Source: PALSA-911 sp963839645
GTDB lineage: Bacteria > Pseudomonadota > Alphaproteobacteria > Acetobacterales > Acetobacteraceae
Length of the DNA: 64,000 nt
Direction of reading: 5' to 3'
Assembly: GCA_963839645.1 (NCBI GenBank)
Contig: CAWIVZ010000008.1
Coordinates: forward strand, 930,001 to 994,000
Part shown: positions 1-9,460 of the stretch, in pieces
How positions within the stretch are numbered: position 1 is the stretch's first letter
How the letters are laid out: every line of letters starts with the position of its first letter
Program-made: the position numbers and the translations under genes
Notes under the pieces: generated by a model
Database searches by the model: none
Seen by the model: the letters and a program-made list of their open reading frames with translations, nothing else
Told to the model about the DNA's origin: nothing

Positions 1-957
1 GCACGCCCGCCGCCCATCACGCCGAGCACGGACCGGCGGCGGTGGAAGCCGAAATTCACCGTCACCCGCCAGTCGGCGCTGGTGTTGGCGAAGGAGCCGT
101 GCACGGTCTGGCGGTTGGTGATGGCGACGTCGCCCGGCTTGCAGACCAGCGGCACCGCGCCGGGCAGCCGCTCGGTGCCGGCTTCGGCGACCATCGCCTT
201 GATGTCGGCCCTGCCCAGCTTGTGCGAGCCCGGGCACCACCCAGACGCCGTTGGCCGGCGTGCAGCCGTACAGCTGGGCCATGAAGTTGAAGCCGTGCGA
301 GCCCTGGTCCCAGTCCGGGCTGTCCCAATGGGTCACGCCGTCCTGGTGCCAGGCGACCGAGGCGCCGCGGCCCGGCTCCTTGATGAACAGCGCCTCGTTG
401 AACGGCACGAAATCGTCGCCGTTGACGGCGGCGGCCACCGCCAGAAGCTGCGGATGGCCATAGACCCGCAAGGCGGCCTCGGAGAATTGCAGCGAGCCGA
501 GGATCAGATACACCACTTCCTTCGGGGCGTCGGTCGCCGGCTTCGGCTCGAACATCTTCACCGGGTGGCGGCCGCCGGCCAGGCTGGTGCCGCCGAACGG
601 GTCGCCGAGCGGCTTGGACCAGAACAGCGTCGGTGCCTTGTTGTCCGCGCCCAGCGCCGGGCGGCCCTTGGCATCCAGCTTCGCGCCGCGCTCTACCGGC
701 AGGTGATCGAGGATGTCCTGCAGGTCGCGCTCGATGTCGGCGAGTTCCTCGGCGCGGAGCACGCTCTCGAACACATAGAAGCCGCAGCGCCAATAGGCGT
801 CCAGGATGTCCGGATGCAGCTTGCCGTCGGCGGTGAAGCGGATGGGGCCGCGGTTGCCCAGGCCGAAGGCGCGCTGCTCGCCCTGCTGCAGATAGGCCTG
901 CATCGCGGCGGCTTGCGGGCCGTAATCGACGGTGGCGCCGGTCAGTGGCTTGTTCAT
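1..957 (-). CDS. Phytanoyl-CoA dioxygenase (PhyH) family protein, 3' end cut by window
   Basis: This is a non-haem Fe(II)/2-oxoglutarate oxygenase of the PhyH superfamily; 319 codons are visible and the C-terminus lies outside the window. The iron-binding pattern is clear: WHQDGVTHWD supplies H204 and D206, TVHGSF supplies the distal H286, and R297 in DWRVTVNF is the likely 2-oxoglutarate-binding arginine. No signal peptide is seen, so a cytoplasmic oxygenase is expected. The ATG at 955-957 overlaps the TGA of the upstream lyase gene (ATGA), so the two are translationally coupled. The substrate cannot be read from the sequence. Confidence 0.88.
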   Translation of the reverse strand, partial: MNKPLTGATVDYGPQAAAMQAYLQQGEQRAFGLGNRGPIRFTADGKLHPDILDAYWRCGFYVFESVLRAEELADIERDLQDILDHLPVERGAKLDAKGRPALGADNKAPTLFWSKPLGDPFGGTSLAGGRHPVKMFEPKPATDAPKEVVYLILGSLQFSEAALRVYGHPQLLAVAAAVNGDDFVPFNEALFIKEPGRGASVAWHQDGVTHWDSPDWDQGSHGFNFMAQLYGCTPANGVWVVPGLAQAGQGRHQGDGRRSRHRAAARRGAAGLQAGRRRHHQPPDRARLLRQHQRRLAGDGEFRLPPPPVRARRDGRRAC

Positions 958-2327
958 GGCCTTTCCCCTTTCACGTCGTTGTCGCGGCAGAACGCCCGCG
1001 CGCGTTCCGCCCCCTCGCGCGCCATTTCGGCGCACAGGCCGGTATAGGCGGTGGGATCGAGCAACCGGGCGATCTCCGCCGGAGCCAGATGCGCGGTGAC
1101 GCGCGGGTCGGCGGCGAGCAAATCGCCGAAGGCGCGGTTCTCCATGAACGCCGCCTGGGCGGCGTCATAGACCACGTCATGCGCATGCTGGCGGCCGAGC
1201 GCGCGGCCGAGGTCCAGCATCACCGCCTCCGCCATGATCAGGCCGTTGCCGAGATCGAGGTTGGCACGCATCCGTTCGGGGTGCAGTTCCAGGCCGCGCA
1301 TCACCTCGCCCAGGCGGCTCAGCGCATCGCCCATGGCGATGCAGGCGCGACTTTCCGCGGCGTCGCTCATCAGGCTGGTGGTGCGGTCGGCCTCGTGCTC
1401 GGTCTGCATCGCCTCCAACGCCAGCGGCACCATGGCGCGCGCCTCGGCGCACGCGGCGATGATGTCCTGGCAGAGCTTGGGGTTGCGCTTCTGCGGCATG
1501 GTGGAGCTGCCGACCGTGCCGGGCGGCACCGGTTCCTCCACCTCGCCGAACTCGGTCTTCATCAGCGTGTAGACCTCGCGCGCGATCTTGCCGCAGGTCG
1601 CCGCCAGCAGGCCGAGCAGCAGGACATTCTCGGCCGCATGGTCGCCGATGGCGCGCGAGGGCACGCGCATGGAGCCCATGCCGAGATGCCGGGCGATGCC
1701 GGCCTGCACCGCCGGACCCTGGGCGCCGAGCGAGGCATAGGTGCCGGCGGCGCCGCCGAGCATGGCGATGAACAGCCGGGGGGCGGCCTGGTCCAGCCGT
1801 TCGACATGGCGCAGCAATTCGTCGATCCAGGCGGCGATCTTGTAGCCGAAGGTGCCGGGCACGGCGTGCTGGCCGTGCGTGCGCGCGGCGATCGGCATGT
1901 CGGCGCCGCGTTCGGCCAGGTCCGCCATGGCCGCGAGGATGTCGCGGATCAGGCGGCGGAAGATCGCATGCGCCTGGCGCAGCACCAGCAGGTCGCCGGT
2001 CTGGGTGATGTTCTGCGTGGTGGCGCCCCAATGCACCCAGCCGCCATGCGGCTCGCCGACGATGCGGCCGAGTTCCCACACCAGCGGCACCAGCGTGTGG
2101 CCGGTGCGGGCGAAGCCCTCGTCGATGCGGGCGCGGTCCATCAGCTCCAGCCGGGACTTCAGCGCGATGGCGTCCGCCGCCTCGCGCGGGATGATGCCAA
2201 GATCGGCCTGGGCGACGGCCAGCGCCGCTTCCACGTCCAGCCAGGCCTGCCAGCGGTTTTCCAGGCGGTACAGCGCGCGGATGCCGGGATCGGCGACGCG
2301 GGTGGCGGTGGGGAGGGTGTCGCTCAT
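954..2327 (-). CDS. Fumarase/aspartase-superfamily lyase (adenylosuccinate lyase / carboxymuconate cycloisomerase type)
   Basis: The protein has 457 aa, normal for the superfamily, whose members form cytoplasmic tetramers catalysing beta-elimination or cycloisomerisation. Conserved blocks are WVHWGATTQNITQTGD (97-112), ARTHGQH (148-154) and the signature GSSTMPQKRNP (273-283), which carries the catalytic-loop serine. It could be a 3-carboxy-cis,cis-muconate cycloisomerase (PcaB-like) acting after protocatechuate cleavage, or another ammonia- or fumarate-releasing lyase. The signature reads more like the wider adenylosuccinate-lyase-type family, so I do not assign pcaB. It is coupled to the downstream PhyH gene and lies about 120 bp after a DMT exporter on the same strand. 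Confidence 0.85.
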   Translation of the reverse strand: MSDTLPTATRVADPGIRALYRLENRWQAWLDVEAALAVAQADLGIIPREAADAIALKSRLELMDRARIDEGFARTGHTLVPLVWELGRIVGEPHGGWVHWGATTQNITQTGDLLVLRQAHAIFRRLIRDILAAMADLAERGADMPIAARTHGQHAVPGTFGYKIAAWIDELLRHVERLDQAAPRLFIAMLGGAAGTYASLGAQGPAVQAGIARHLGMGSMRVPSRAIGDHAAENVLLLGLLAATCGKIAREVYTLMKTEFGEVEEPVPPGTVGSSTMPQKRNPKLCQDIIAACAEARAMVPLALEAMQTEHEADRTTSLMSDAAESRACIAMGDALSRLGEVMRGLELHPERMRANLDLGNGLIMAEAVMLDLGRALGRQHAHDVVYDAAQAAFMENRAFGDLLAADPRVTAHLAPAEIARLLDPTAYTGLCAEMAREGAERARAFCRDNDVKGERP

Positions 2328-2445
2328 GGCGCGGGGCGCTCCGCGCCGCTCGGGTCTGGGTGTGGCATCCGGCGGTTCCTCGGTTTTTGCTGCGTTGCGC
2401 CCGATCCTTGCACGGCGCCCGGGGAACGCAAGTCCGACAGTTCCT

Positions 2446-3381
2446 TTAAGCGCGCGCGGCCAGCGCCACCCCCATCAGTGTCATCGCCAGGGCCAGCAAT
2501 TGCCGCGGCCCCAGCGTGTCCCCCAGCATCAGCGCCGAGCCGAGCACGCCCACCATGGGCGAGACCAGCACAGTGGTCGCCGCGGTGGAGGCCGGCACCA
2601 GCTTCAGGGCGCGGAACCAGGTGAGGTAGGCGAGCGACAGCGGAAAGATCGATATATAGGCGACCGCCGCCCAGCCGTGGGCGGTAACGCCGCTCCAGAC
2701 CGGATGCTCCCACAACGACAACAGCGCCACCGGGATTGTGCCGATCGCCGCCTGCCAGGCGACACCGGCTGTCGGTGGCAGGCGCAGCGGATGCTTCTTC
2801 GCCACCACGGTGCCGAGACCGAACAGCCAGGCCGCCGCCAGGGCCACCGCCGCGCCCGGCAGCCTGGCCCAGACCCCCGGCCCGGCCGCGCCTGTTGCCG
2901 GCGGCGTGAAACCAATGCCCACCATCACCGCGACACCTCCGCAGCCCAGCAGGATGGCGAGGATGCGATGCAGGTTGAGGCGCTCGCCCAGCATCGGCCA
3001 GGCCAGAATGGAGGCCCAGATCGGCAAGGTGTAGGTGATGACGACGGCTTCCGAAGCGCTCAGCCAAACCAGGGCCAGCGTCGTCAGCACGACGAACAGC
3101 CCGTAGTTCAGCATGGCGAAAACCACGAGCCAGAGCCATTGGTCGCGCGGCGGGATCAGCCGCTCGCGCCGGGCCGCCGCCAGCAGGAACGCGAACAGGC
3201 TGCCGGCGACGCCGCAGAGCGTGCGCATGGAGAACGGCGGCAGCATGGACAGCAGGAACTTGGATTGCGGCCAGGTCATGCCCCAGCAGCAGGCGGTGAA
3301 CAGCACCAGGGCGATGCCTTCGGCCCGGCTGCCGATGAATTTGCGGGGGGCGATCCGCTCGGCGGACACGGGCAGGCTCAT
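2446..3381 (-). CDS. DMT superfamily (EamA) transporter
   Basis: This 311-aa integral membrane protein shows the ten-helix, two-EamA-repeat pattern of the drug/metabolite transporter superfamily. Hydrophobic segments begin with GIALVLFTACCWGMTWPQSK (first helix with the typical W-G-x-x motif) and continue through SEAVVITYTLPIWASILAW and the second repeat near residues 190-308. Such proteins export amino acids or small metabolites, or occasionally import them; the substrate is not predictable. It is the likely first gene of a leftward operon with the lyase and PhyH oxygenase. ATG at 3379-3381. Confidence 0.88.
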   Translation of the reverse strand: MSLPVSAERIAPRKFIGSRAEGIALVLFTACCWGMTWPQSKFLLSMLPPFSMRTLCGVAGSLFAFLLAAARRERLIPPRDQWLWLVVFAMLNYGLFVVLTTLALVWLSASEAVVITYTLPIWASILAWPMLGERLNLHRILAILLGCGGVAVMVGIGFTPPATGAAGPGVWARLPGAAVALAAAWLFGLGTVVAKKHPLRLPPTAGVAWQAAIGTIPVALLSLWEHPVWSGVTAHGWAAVAYISIFPLSLAYLTWFRALKLVPASTAATTVLVSPMVGVLGSALMLGDTLGPRQLLALAMTLMGVALAARA

Positions 3382-3443
3382 GCGTTTCCCTGATTGCTTC
3401 TCCCGCCACTATACAAGGCGCCGGGGGCGGCACCACCCGCCGA

Positions 3444-4295
3444 TCAGAGCGTCGCGGTCAGGTCGATGATGGCGCCGGGCGCCGGGATGAAGCCCTTGGG
3501 GATCGGGACGACGGTCAGGTCGCCGGTGGCGGTCGCCGCCTTGGCACTGAGCACGATCTGACAGGGCTCCAGCGCCGGCACCTCGTGGCCGCCATAGCCG
3601 GGAAAGCGGCCCTTCTCGCGCAGGAAGAACCTGGTCAACGCGCTGACGGACCCGGAACCGGCCTCGGCGATCACCCCGGCCAATGGCAGCTTGGACAGAT
3701 CGTCGGGGGCGGTCGGGTCCGGCTTGCCGATCTGCACGCGCACCTCGCCGCTGGACTGCTTGCGGATGACGCGGATGGCGATCCAGGCGTGCTGCGGACT
3801 GACCTTCGGGGCGATGGTCGCCGGCGTCTTCACCTCGCGAAAGCCCAGCGCGACGAGCATGGTGTTCACCCCGGCGCTGCCACCGGCCAGGATCGCCGCG
3901 GTGACCACCTCCCCAAGCGTTCCGGCGGGAGACGCGGTCGTTTTGCCCTGCACCGCGTCCATCAGCGCGGTCACCGCGTCGTAGCTGAACGACCGCACGA
4001 CCAGCATGGCAACCGCGAAGGCGACCAGCGGGCGGGTGGCGCGGGCGTTGAAGGTCTCGATGAAGGGACGCCAGTTGAACAGCACCGCCAACGCCGATTC
4101 CAGCAGCACGGCGATCAGGAACAATGTCAGCACCGAGGTCGAGGCCGCGGTGAGCGCGCTCCCAGACAACAGCGACGCCACGTTTGCGGGCGGAGGTGGA
4201 GCTTCCGCGGCAACGGCGGCCAGCGGCAGGAACAGTACGAAACCGGCCAGCCCAATGCGGGCACGGCAGCCGGACATCACGGATCGACTGGCCAC
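3444..4295 (-). CDS. Membrane protein of unknown function, third gene of the protease-MBL operon
   Basis: I do not recognise a family in these 283 aa. An N-terminal hydrophobic segment ending in AVAAEA looks like a signal peptide. It is followed by hydrophobic stretches at about 55-75, 90-105 and 130-150, then a soluble C-terminal domain of about 120 residues rich in beta-prone sequence. I chose the GTG start at 4295 because GAAAGGAG sits 7 nt upstream of it; the next ATG (4277) has no such site. The start lies 2 bp beyond the stop of the MBL-fold gene, so the two are almost certainly co-translated. Context suggests a membrane partner of the upstream protease and hydrolase. Confidence 0.7.
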   Translation of the reverse strand: MASRSVMSGCRARIGLAGFVLFLPLAAVAAEAPPPPANVASLLSGSALTAASTSVLTLFLIAVLLESALAVLFNWRPFIETFNARATRPLVAFAVAMLVVRSFSYDAVTALMDAVQGKTTASPAGTLGEVVTAAILAGGSAGVNTMLVALGFREVKTPATIAPKVSPQHAWIAIRVIRKQSSGEVRVQIGKPDPTAPDDLSKLPLAGVIAEAGSGSVSALTRFFLREKGRFPGYGGHEVPALEPCQIVLSAKAATATGDLTVVPIPKGFIPAPGAIIDLTATL

Positions 4296-4297
4296 GG

Positions 4298-5785
4298 TCA
4301 GGCTCCTTTCATTTCGATGGGAATGAGCACATCAAAGCACAGATCGCTGGCGGTCACCGGGAAACCCGGGAGTGCCAGCGCGGAGGCCGGGGCTTCCTGG
4401 TCGCTGCGCAGCACGTGGCCGGCGGTCTTTTGCCCGAGCCGTGTCAGCAGCGCCGGCCAGGGCAGCGTTCCCCAGCCGACCTTGCCCGCCATTTCCGCGC
4501 TGGTCGGCACCAGCGCCAGGCGCAGCCGATCCATCGTCTCCAGCCCGCCATCCATCAGCGTGGCGTTGTGGCTGGCATGGTGGCCGACCTTGTAGAGCAC
4601 CGTGCGCCGCAGCAAATCGGCGCCGGTGACCTTGCGCCCGCCATAGTCCGGCCATTCCACCGCCGGCCAGGACTGCCAGTTGCCGATCTGCGCATCGGCC
4701 GCGAACAGCAGGACCGGGTTGTCCGTCGCCGTCTTCGGCCCGAGCTCGATCGCCAGCACCAGGGAGGTGTTGTTGGTGATCTTATCGAGCTTCAGCGCCA
4801 GCGTCTCCGCGCCGTCGAGCCAGGCATCGCCGATGCGCCGCCAAGCCTGCTCGCGCTCTTCCGCCGCGTCGCCTTCGGTGTGATCCGACCAGTAGTGGTC
4901 CTGGAAGAAGGGTATGGCGCGGGTCGCCTCCAGCGGTATCTGGAAGCGCTCCTCGAACGGCGGGTCATCCTCGACGCTCACGGCGGAGGCCAGGCTGCCG
5001 GCGGCCATGGCGATATCCGCGAGCGCTGCCGGGGCCAGCGGATAGGCTTCGCCGCTGCCCTTGCGGGGATCGATATGCTCCAGCTGGTCGCGGTTGCGCG
5101 GCGGACCGAGCACGAAGATCCGCCAGTCGTCACTGACGCTGTCGAAGGGCGGTTCGCCGGGGTTGCGGTAGACGATGTCCGTTTCGGATTTCGCCAGCGA
5201 GCGCATCGCCTCGGCGGCGGCCTTGGCCTTCGGACCGATGCCGGGCAAGTCGCCGAAGAAGCCCAGCACGCCATCCCAGTTCCGCTGCGCCGACGCGCCG
5301 GCCGCCGATCCATAGGCGTCGGCCAGCCGCAGCCGCCCGACCGCCCCCCACAGGGCGGTGACGCCCTGGTCGCGGCTGCCCAGCAGGCCGCGGGCGACCG
5401 GGTCGCGCAGGTCTTCCGTCCAGGCGCACCAGATCGCGCCGGCCGTGCAGGCGGCGAAGATGTCCTGGGCGTGCAGGAAGCCGGACAGATGGTCCCAATG
5501 CTCGTGCGTGCCGATGACCACGTCGATCCGGCCGCCGGTTTCCCGGCTGATGTCCTCCACCGCGCGGCGGATGCGGTTCTTGCCGTCGGTTTCCGCCGCG
5601 TGGATGCCGCAATCGATCAGCATGTGGAACGGCGCGCCGCCGCGCCCGGGCAGGCTCAGCAGAAAGCAGTCCCCCACGCCCAGCCGGTACATGCGAATGC
5701 GGACGCCGGACGCCGGAGAGGGCGTGGCAGCGGGCTTCGGCGCGGAGGCGGGTTTCGGCGCGGACGAAACGGGTTTCCGGGTCAT
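4298..5785 (-). CDS. Metallo-beta-lactamase-fold hydrolase (ComEC/Rec2-type MBL)
   Basis: The protein has 495 aa. A low-complexity Pro/Ala/Lys stretch (5-26) precedes the MBL core, where GVGDCFLLSLPG and MLIDCGIH lead into GTHEHWDHLSG, the HxHxDH zinc motif at H94, H96, D98 and H99. Such stand-alone ComEC-like MBL domains are predicted nucleases or phosphodiesterases. No secretion signal is seen. The ATG at 5783-5785 is preceded by GAGGAG at 8 nt and lies 11 bp after the stop of the protease gene, so this is the middle gene of a three-gene operon. The same frame stays open upstream to 6163, but that part is antisense-like sequence inside the protease gene. Confidence 0.82.
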   Translation of the reverse strand: MTRKPVSSAPKPASAPKPAATPSPASGVRIRMYRLGVGDCFLLSLPGRGGAPFHMLIDCGIHAAETDGKNRIRRAVEDISRETGGRIDVVIGTHEHWDHLSGFLHAQDIFAACTAGAIWCAWTEDLRDPVARGLLGSRDQGVTALWGAVGRLRLADAYGSAAGASAQRNWDGVLGFFGDLPGIGPKAKAAAEAMRSLAKSETDIVYRNPGEPPFDSVSDDWRIFVLGPPRNRDQLEHIDPRKGSGEAYPLAPAALADIAMAAGSLASAVSVEDDPPFEERFQIPLEATRAIPFFQDHYWSDHTEGDAAEEREQAWRRIGDAWLDGAETLALKLDKITNNTSLVLAIELGPKTATDNPVLLFAADAQIGNWQSWPAVEWPDYGGRKVTGADLLRRTVLYKVGHHASHNATLMDGGLETMDRLRLALVPTSAEMAGKVGWGTLPWPALLTRLGQKTAGHVLRSDQEAPASALALPGFPVTASDLCFDVLIPIEMKGA

Positions 5786-5796
5786 GGCGTGTCTCC

Positions 5797-8700
5797 TCAA
5801 CCGCCCGAGTGCATGATCGCGAACGGCTCGCTGACGTTCTGGGTCGGCAGGAAGTAGTTGCCGCGGGCCGAGCCGCCCTCGCCCGCCGACAGGCAGAAGC
5901 CCTGCTGCGCCGCGGTGCGCGCGGCATGGCCGACCCGTTTCAGGATCGTGTAGTGCACGGTGCGATCCGAGCGGTCCCAGATGATCGTGCAGCCGCCGCG
6001 GAAGAATTCCGTGCCGCCGGCCGGCTTCCAGCGCTGGGTGATCTCGATCACCACCGTGGAGACCACCTGCCCATCCGGCCCGATCCGGCGCGCGGGGCGC
6101 ACGGAATGCACCTCGATGCCGGAGATCTGGCCCGGCTGACCGTCGATGGTTGCATCCTGCCACCCCGGGGGCTGCTTGCGGTCCGGCAGGCGCAGGCCGA
6201 GCGCCCTCAGCATCTTGTCGGCGTTGGGGGCGTTCATCAGGACATCATGCAGCTTCGCGGCATCCGCGTGCGAGGCCTGCCACGCCTCCAGCCGGTCGCC
6301 GTCGACACGCCATTTCGAGGCCATCTCCAGCAGCGTGTCGGTGACGGCGGAGAGGTCCACGTCCGGGTCGGGTGCGCCCCAGACCAGCGCGTCCGGCGAC
6401 CAGGTCTGCACGCCCTCGGGCAGGATGCCGCGCTTGCGGAAACCGTCGGCCATCGCGACGCGGTAGCCGTGCGGGTCTTCCTTCACCAGGTCGCGGTCCG
6501 CGGTGATCATCGCTCGCAGATATTCGCCGAACGTCGGCTCCACCGGCGGACAGTAATCCAGCGCCCGGATGCAGATGGACAGGAAATGTCCCGCGAGAAG
6601 CGCCGCTTCCTGGGCCAGACGCACGGCAAGATCATGCGGAATGTCCCCGACCGGCAGCACTCCGGTGCCGCCGGAGGCCAGGCGGAACAGATCGGCCGCG
6701 CGCTCCTCGTATACCTGCAGCCAGGCATCGAAGATCGCCGCCACGAGCACCTCGCCCAGGGCATGCGGCCCCTGGGCCCGCGCGTTGCCGTAATCCGTGG
6801 GCGCGCCCGGCTTGCCGATCGCGTTGCGCAGGGCGCCGTGGCCGCCGACCGCCTGGCCGAACTGCCGTGCCAGCCCGGCCATCATCTCGCCGAAACGCAG
6901 TCGCCCGCGTGCCTGGCGGATCTCGGCCAGCAGCGGCTCGGGCATGGTGAAATGCTGGAACAGGGCGACGATGTCGGCGAAGGCCTCGTGGAAGGCCGGG
7001 GTGTCCGGGTTGGTCGGCTCTCGCCAGCGCGGGTGCAGGCCATCGAGCAGGGCGTGCGTCGTCTCGTGCGCAACGATATCGTGGGACAGGCAGGTGAAGA
7101 CCGTGCCGCCGTGCAGCACCTCTTCCGTGCCTTCCGCGACGGCGCGGAAATAGCCGAACAGCAGGGCGCGCTTGTCGGGGCTGTAATAGGCGTTCGCCTC
7201 CCGCAGCCCGTGCGGATAGACCCGCAGGCGGCGCACGAAGTTGTGGGTCCACCTGCCGTCGGTTCCGTGCACCACCCGCTCCGCCCAGAACGGCACCCGG
7301 CCGAGCGCCGCGCGGAAATGCCGGATGGTCTTCATGGCCACCGCATAGGCCATCTGCTGGTGGAATTGCGGCGAGCCCTCGCTGGGCTCCAGCCCGTCCT
7401 GGACCAGCAATTCCGGCTTGTTGAGATCGACCGGGGCATAGGCGCGCTGGCTCGCGGGATCGATGTCCACGACCTCCAGGTATTCGCCGACCGGCCCGGG
7501 CAGCAGGTTCGGCTCCCAGTCCAGTTCGATCGTCGTGTTGGCGATCCGGCGGGTTCCCATGCGGCTGGCGAAACCGGGATCGAAGGCGAACACGCGCAGC
7601 CGCCGGGTACGCGGGGCCGGCACCTTGGGCATGTCGGGGGACCAGCCGCGCGGCATTGGCCTGGCGGTTTCGGCCGGCGCCGATACGCCCACCGGCACCC
7701 CAGCCGGCACCTGGATCACGCCCAGCCGGTCACGGATCAGGCCGCGCAGCGTGCGCGAGCAGGCCGGATCGCCGGCCAGCGCCTCCAGCACCACGCGGCG
7801 TGCCCGGTTGGTCAGGGCCGGATCGTCGGGATCGAGCCCGCCCAGCGCATCCTCGACCGCCTTGGAGCGCTGGGAGAGTTGCAGCGCCTCCAGTTCCAGC
7901 ATGCGGTTGGCGGCGGGGGCGGCCACGCCGAGGCCGGTCAGCAGCCGCAGGATGGCGAAGTCCGTGGTATCCTCCGCCTCCCGCCGCAGCGAGGCCGGGT
8001 CCGCCGGCGCGATGCCGAGCGCGGCCTGGGCCCGCAGCAGGCCGCGGCCGAGATGGTCGTCGGGCGGCGCGTTCGGCCGGCCGGTGGCCTGGAACAGCGC
8101 CTGGCGCACCGCCTCCACCCGCTGCCAGCCGGCAAGGCCCTGCAACTCATTCCAGTGCCGGTGCAGCCACAGCGCGGCCGCCGAGGCGATCTGCGGCGTG
8201 GCGGCGGAGGTGCCGCCGCCGTCCTGGTCGACGATATCCGGCCAGCCGAAACGCGCCCAGGGCGCGTTCGGGGTAAAGGCCGACAGTGCCGTGCGCATCT
8301 TGCGGCCGGGACCGTAGCAGCCGGCCATCAGGTTCGGTGCCAGGTCGACATAGGGATTTCCGTCCGCCATCACGCCGCAGGCCGCCAGCACCCGGTTGAA
8401 CCGCGCGGGATAGACGATGCTGCGCACCGGCAGATTGCCGTAATTGTTGCCCGCCGCGGTGACCACCACCACGCCCGCGTCGTACAGCGCATTGACGGCG
8501 TCGGCCCAGGCGGCCGAGGCGAGGCCGCCCATGCTCATGCTGACGACATCGCAGCGGGTCGCCGGATTCTTCGATAGTTCGTGCACGTAGTCGAAGGCCT
8601 GGGCGATGGCGCTGTTGCGGAACAGCATGACCCAGTTCGCCACGCGGACCGGCACGACCTCGAACCCGCGCGCGCCGCCATAGGGCTCGCCGGCCAGCAG

Positions 8701-9334
8701 CGCGAGGGTGGCCGTGCCATGGCCGAACATCGGGTTCACCTCGGCGGTCTTCTGGTCCAGCGCGTTGTCCTGCGGGTCGCCGTTCGGCTTCGGGTCGGCG
8801 TAGTTGCGCGCCAGGGCCGGGAGCAGGCCGGCCGGCAGGGTGTGGTGGTTGGGATCGTAGCCGGTATCCAGATGCGCGATGCGTATCCGCGGCGGCCCGT
8901 CGCCGACCGTTGCCCGCGCCGAAGACAGGCCCGAGAATTCATCGCGCGCGAACCAGCCGTCGGTAGGTCCCTTCGGATAGTCGCCCGATTGCGGGGCGGG
9001 CTGGGCGCCTTCGCGGCCGCCGGCATAGCCGAGGCCGCCTTCCCGCGGCGAAACCCAGACTCTGCTCCAGATCGGGTTCCGCCAGCGCCACCGCGTCGCC
9101 CGCGCCGAAGCCCAAGCCATTACGCATCAGGTCGTGGCAGGCATCCCAGGGGTTGGCGCCGGGATCGATCTCCTCGGTCAGATGCCAGGCCAGCGGCGCC
9201 CCCGCGGCAGCCATGCCGAGCGGCCGGGCGGCATCGATGCTCGGCATCATCGGCCGGAGTGCGATCGGAGCCTGCCCGGCGACCCCCAGGCGGAGGCGGG
9301 ACGCGAGGGGGTTTGCCTTGACGAGAAGCCGCAT
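5797..9334 (-). CDS. Subtilase (S8) fused to a gluzincin-type metalloprotease domain; frameshifted near 9058
   Basis: A subtilisin-like catalytic domain occupies the N-terminal third, with Asp in IAHLDTGYD, His in MFGHGTATL, oxyanion Asn in AAGNN and the nucleophile in GGGTSAATPQ. These are residues 85, 134, 225 and 305 of the frame open from 9120; add about 71 for the full protein. About 380 residues later comes VAHETTHALLDG, an HExxH zinc site (codons 7054-7068), then FHEAFADIV about 25 residues on, matching the glutamate third ligand of thermolysin-like gluzincins. The first 92 codons (ATG at 9334, GGAG 9 nt upstream) are in another frame. Removing one base near 9057 joins DLEQS to WVSPREGG and gives 1178 aa. 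No clear signal peptide is seen. First gene of an operon with the MBL-fold and membrane genes. Confidence 0.8.
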
Positions 9335-9460
9335 GGCAACGCTCCGATCAGAGGAAACTCTTTGTCATTCCGGCATTACGCCGACGATCCGGTTTGTGAC
9401 TGTTGCAACGACACAGTAGGCGTTGCCCGGCGGTTTTTGCAATGGTGGAATGACCGGCTG

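Noticed and set aside
954..2327. Naming the lyase pcaB because pcaHG occur at 19-21 kb
   Set aside because: It is far from pcaHG, and its signature fits the wider adenylosuccinate-lyase-type family at least as well.
945..2624. 559-codon plus-strand open frame across the lyase gene
   Set aside because: It is rich in Arg, Gly, Ala and His as expected for an antisense shadow in high-GC DNA; the opposite strand carries the clear lyase signature.
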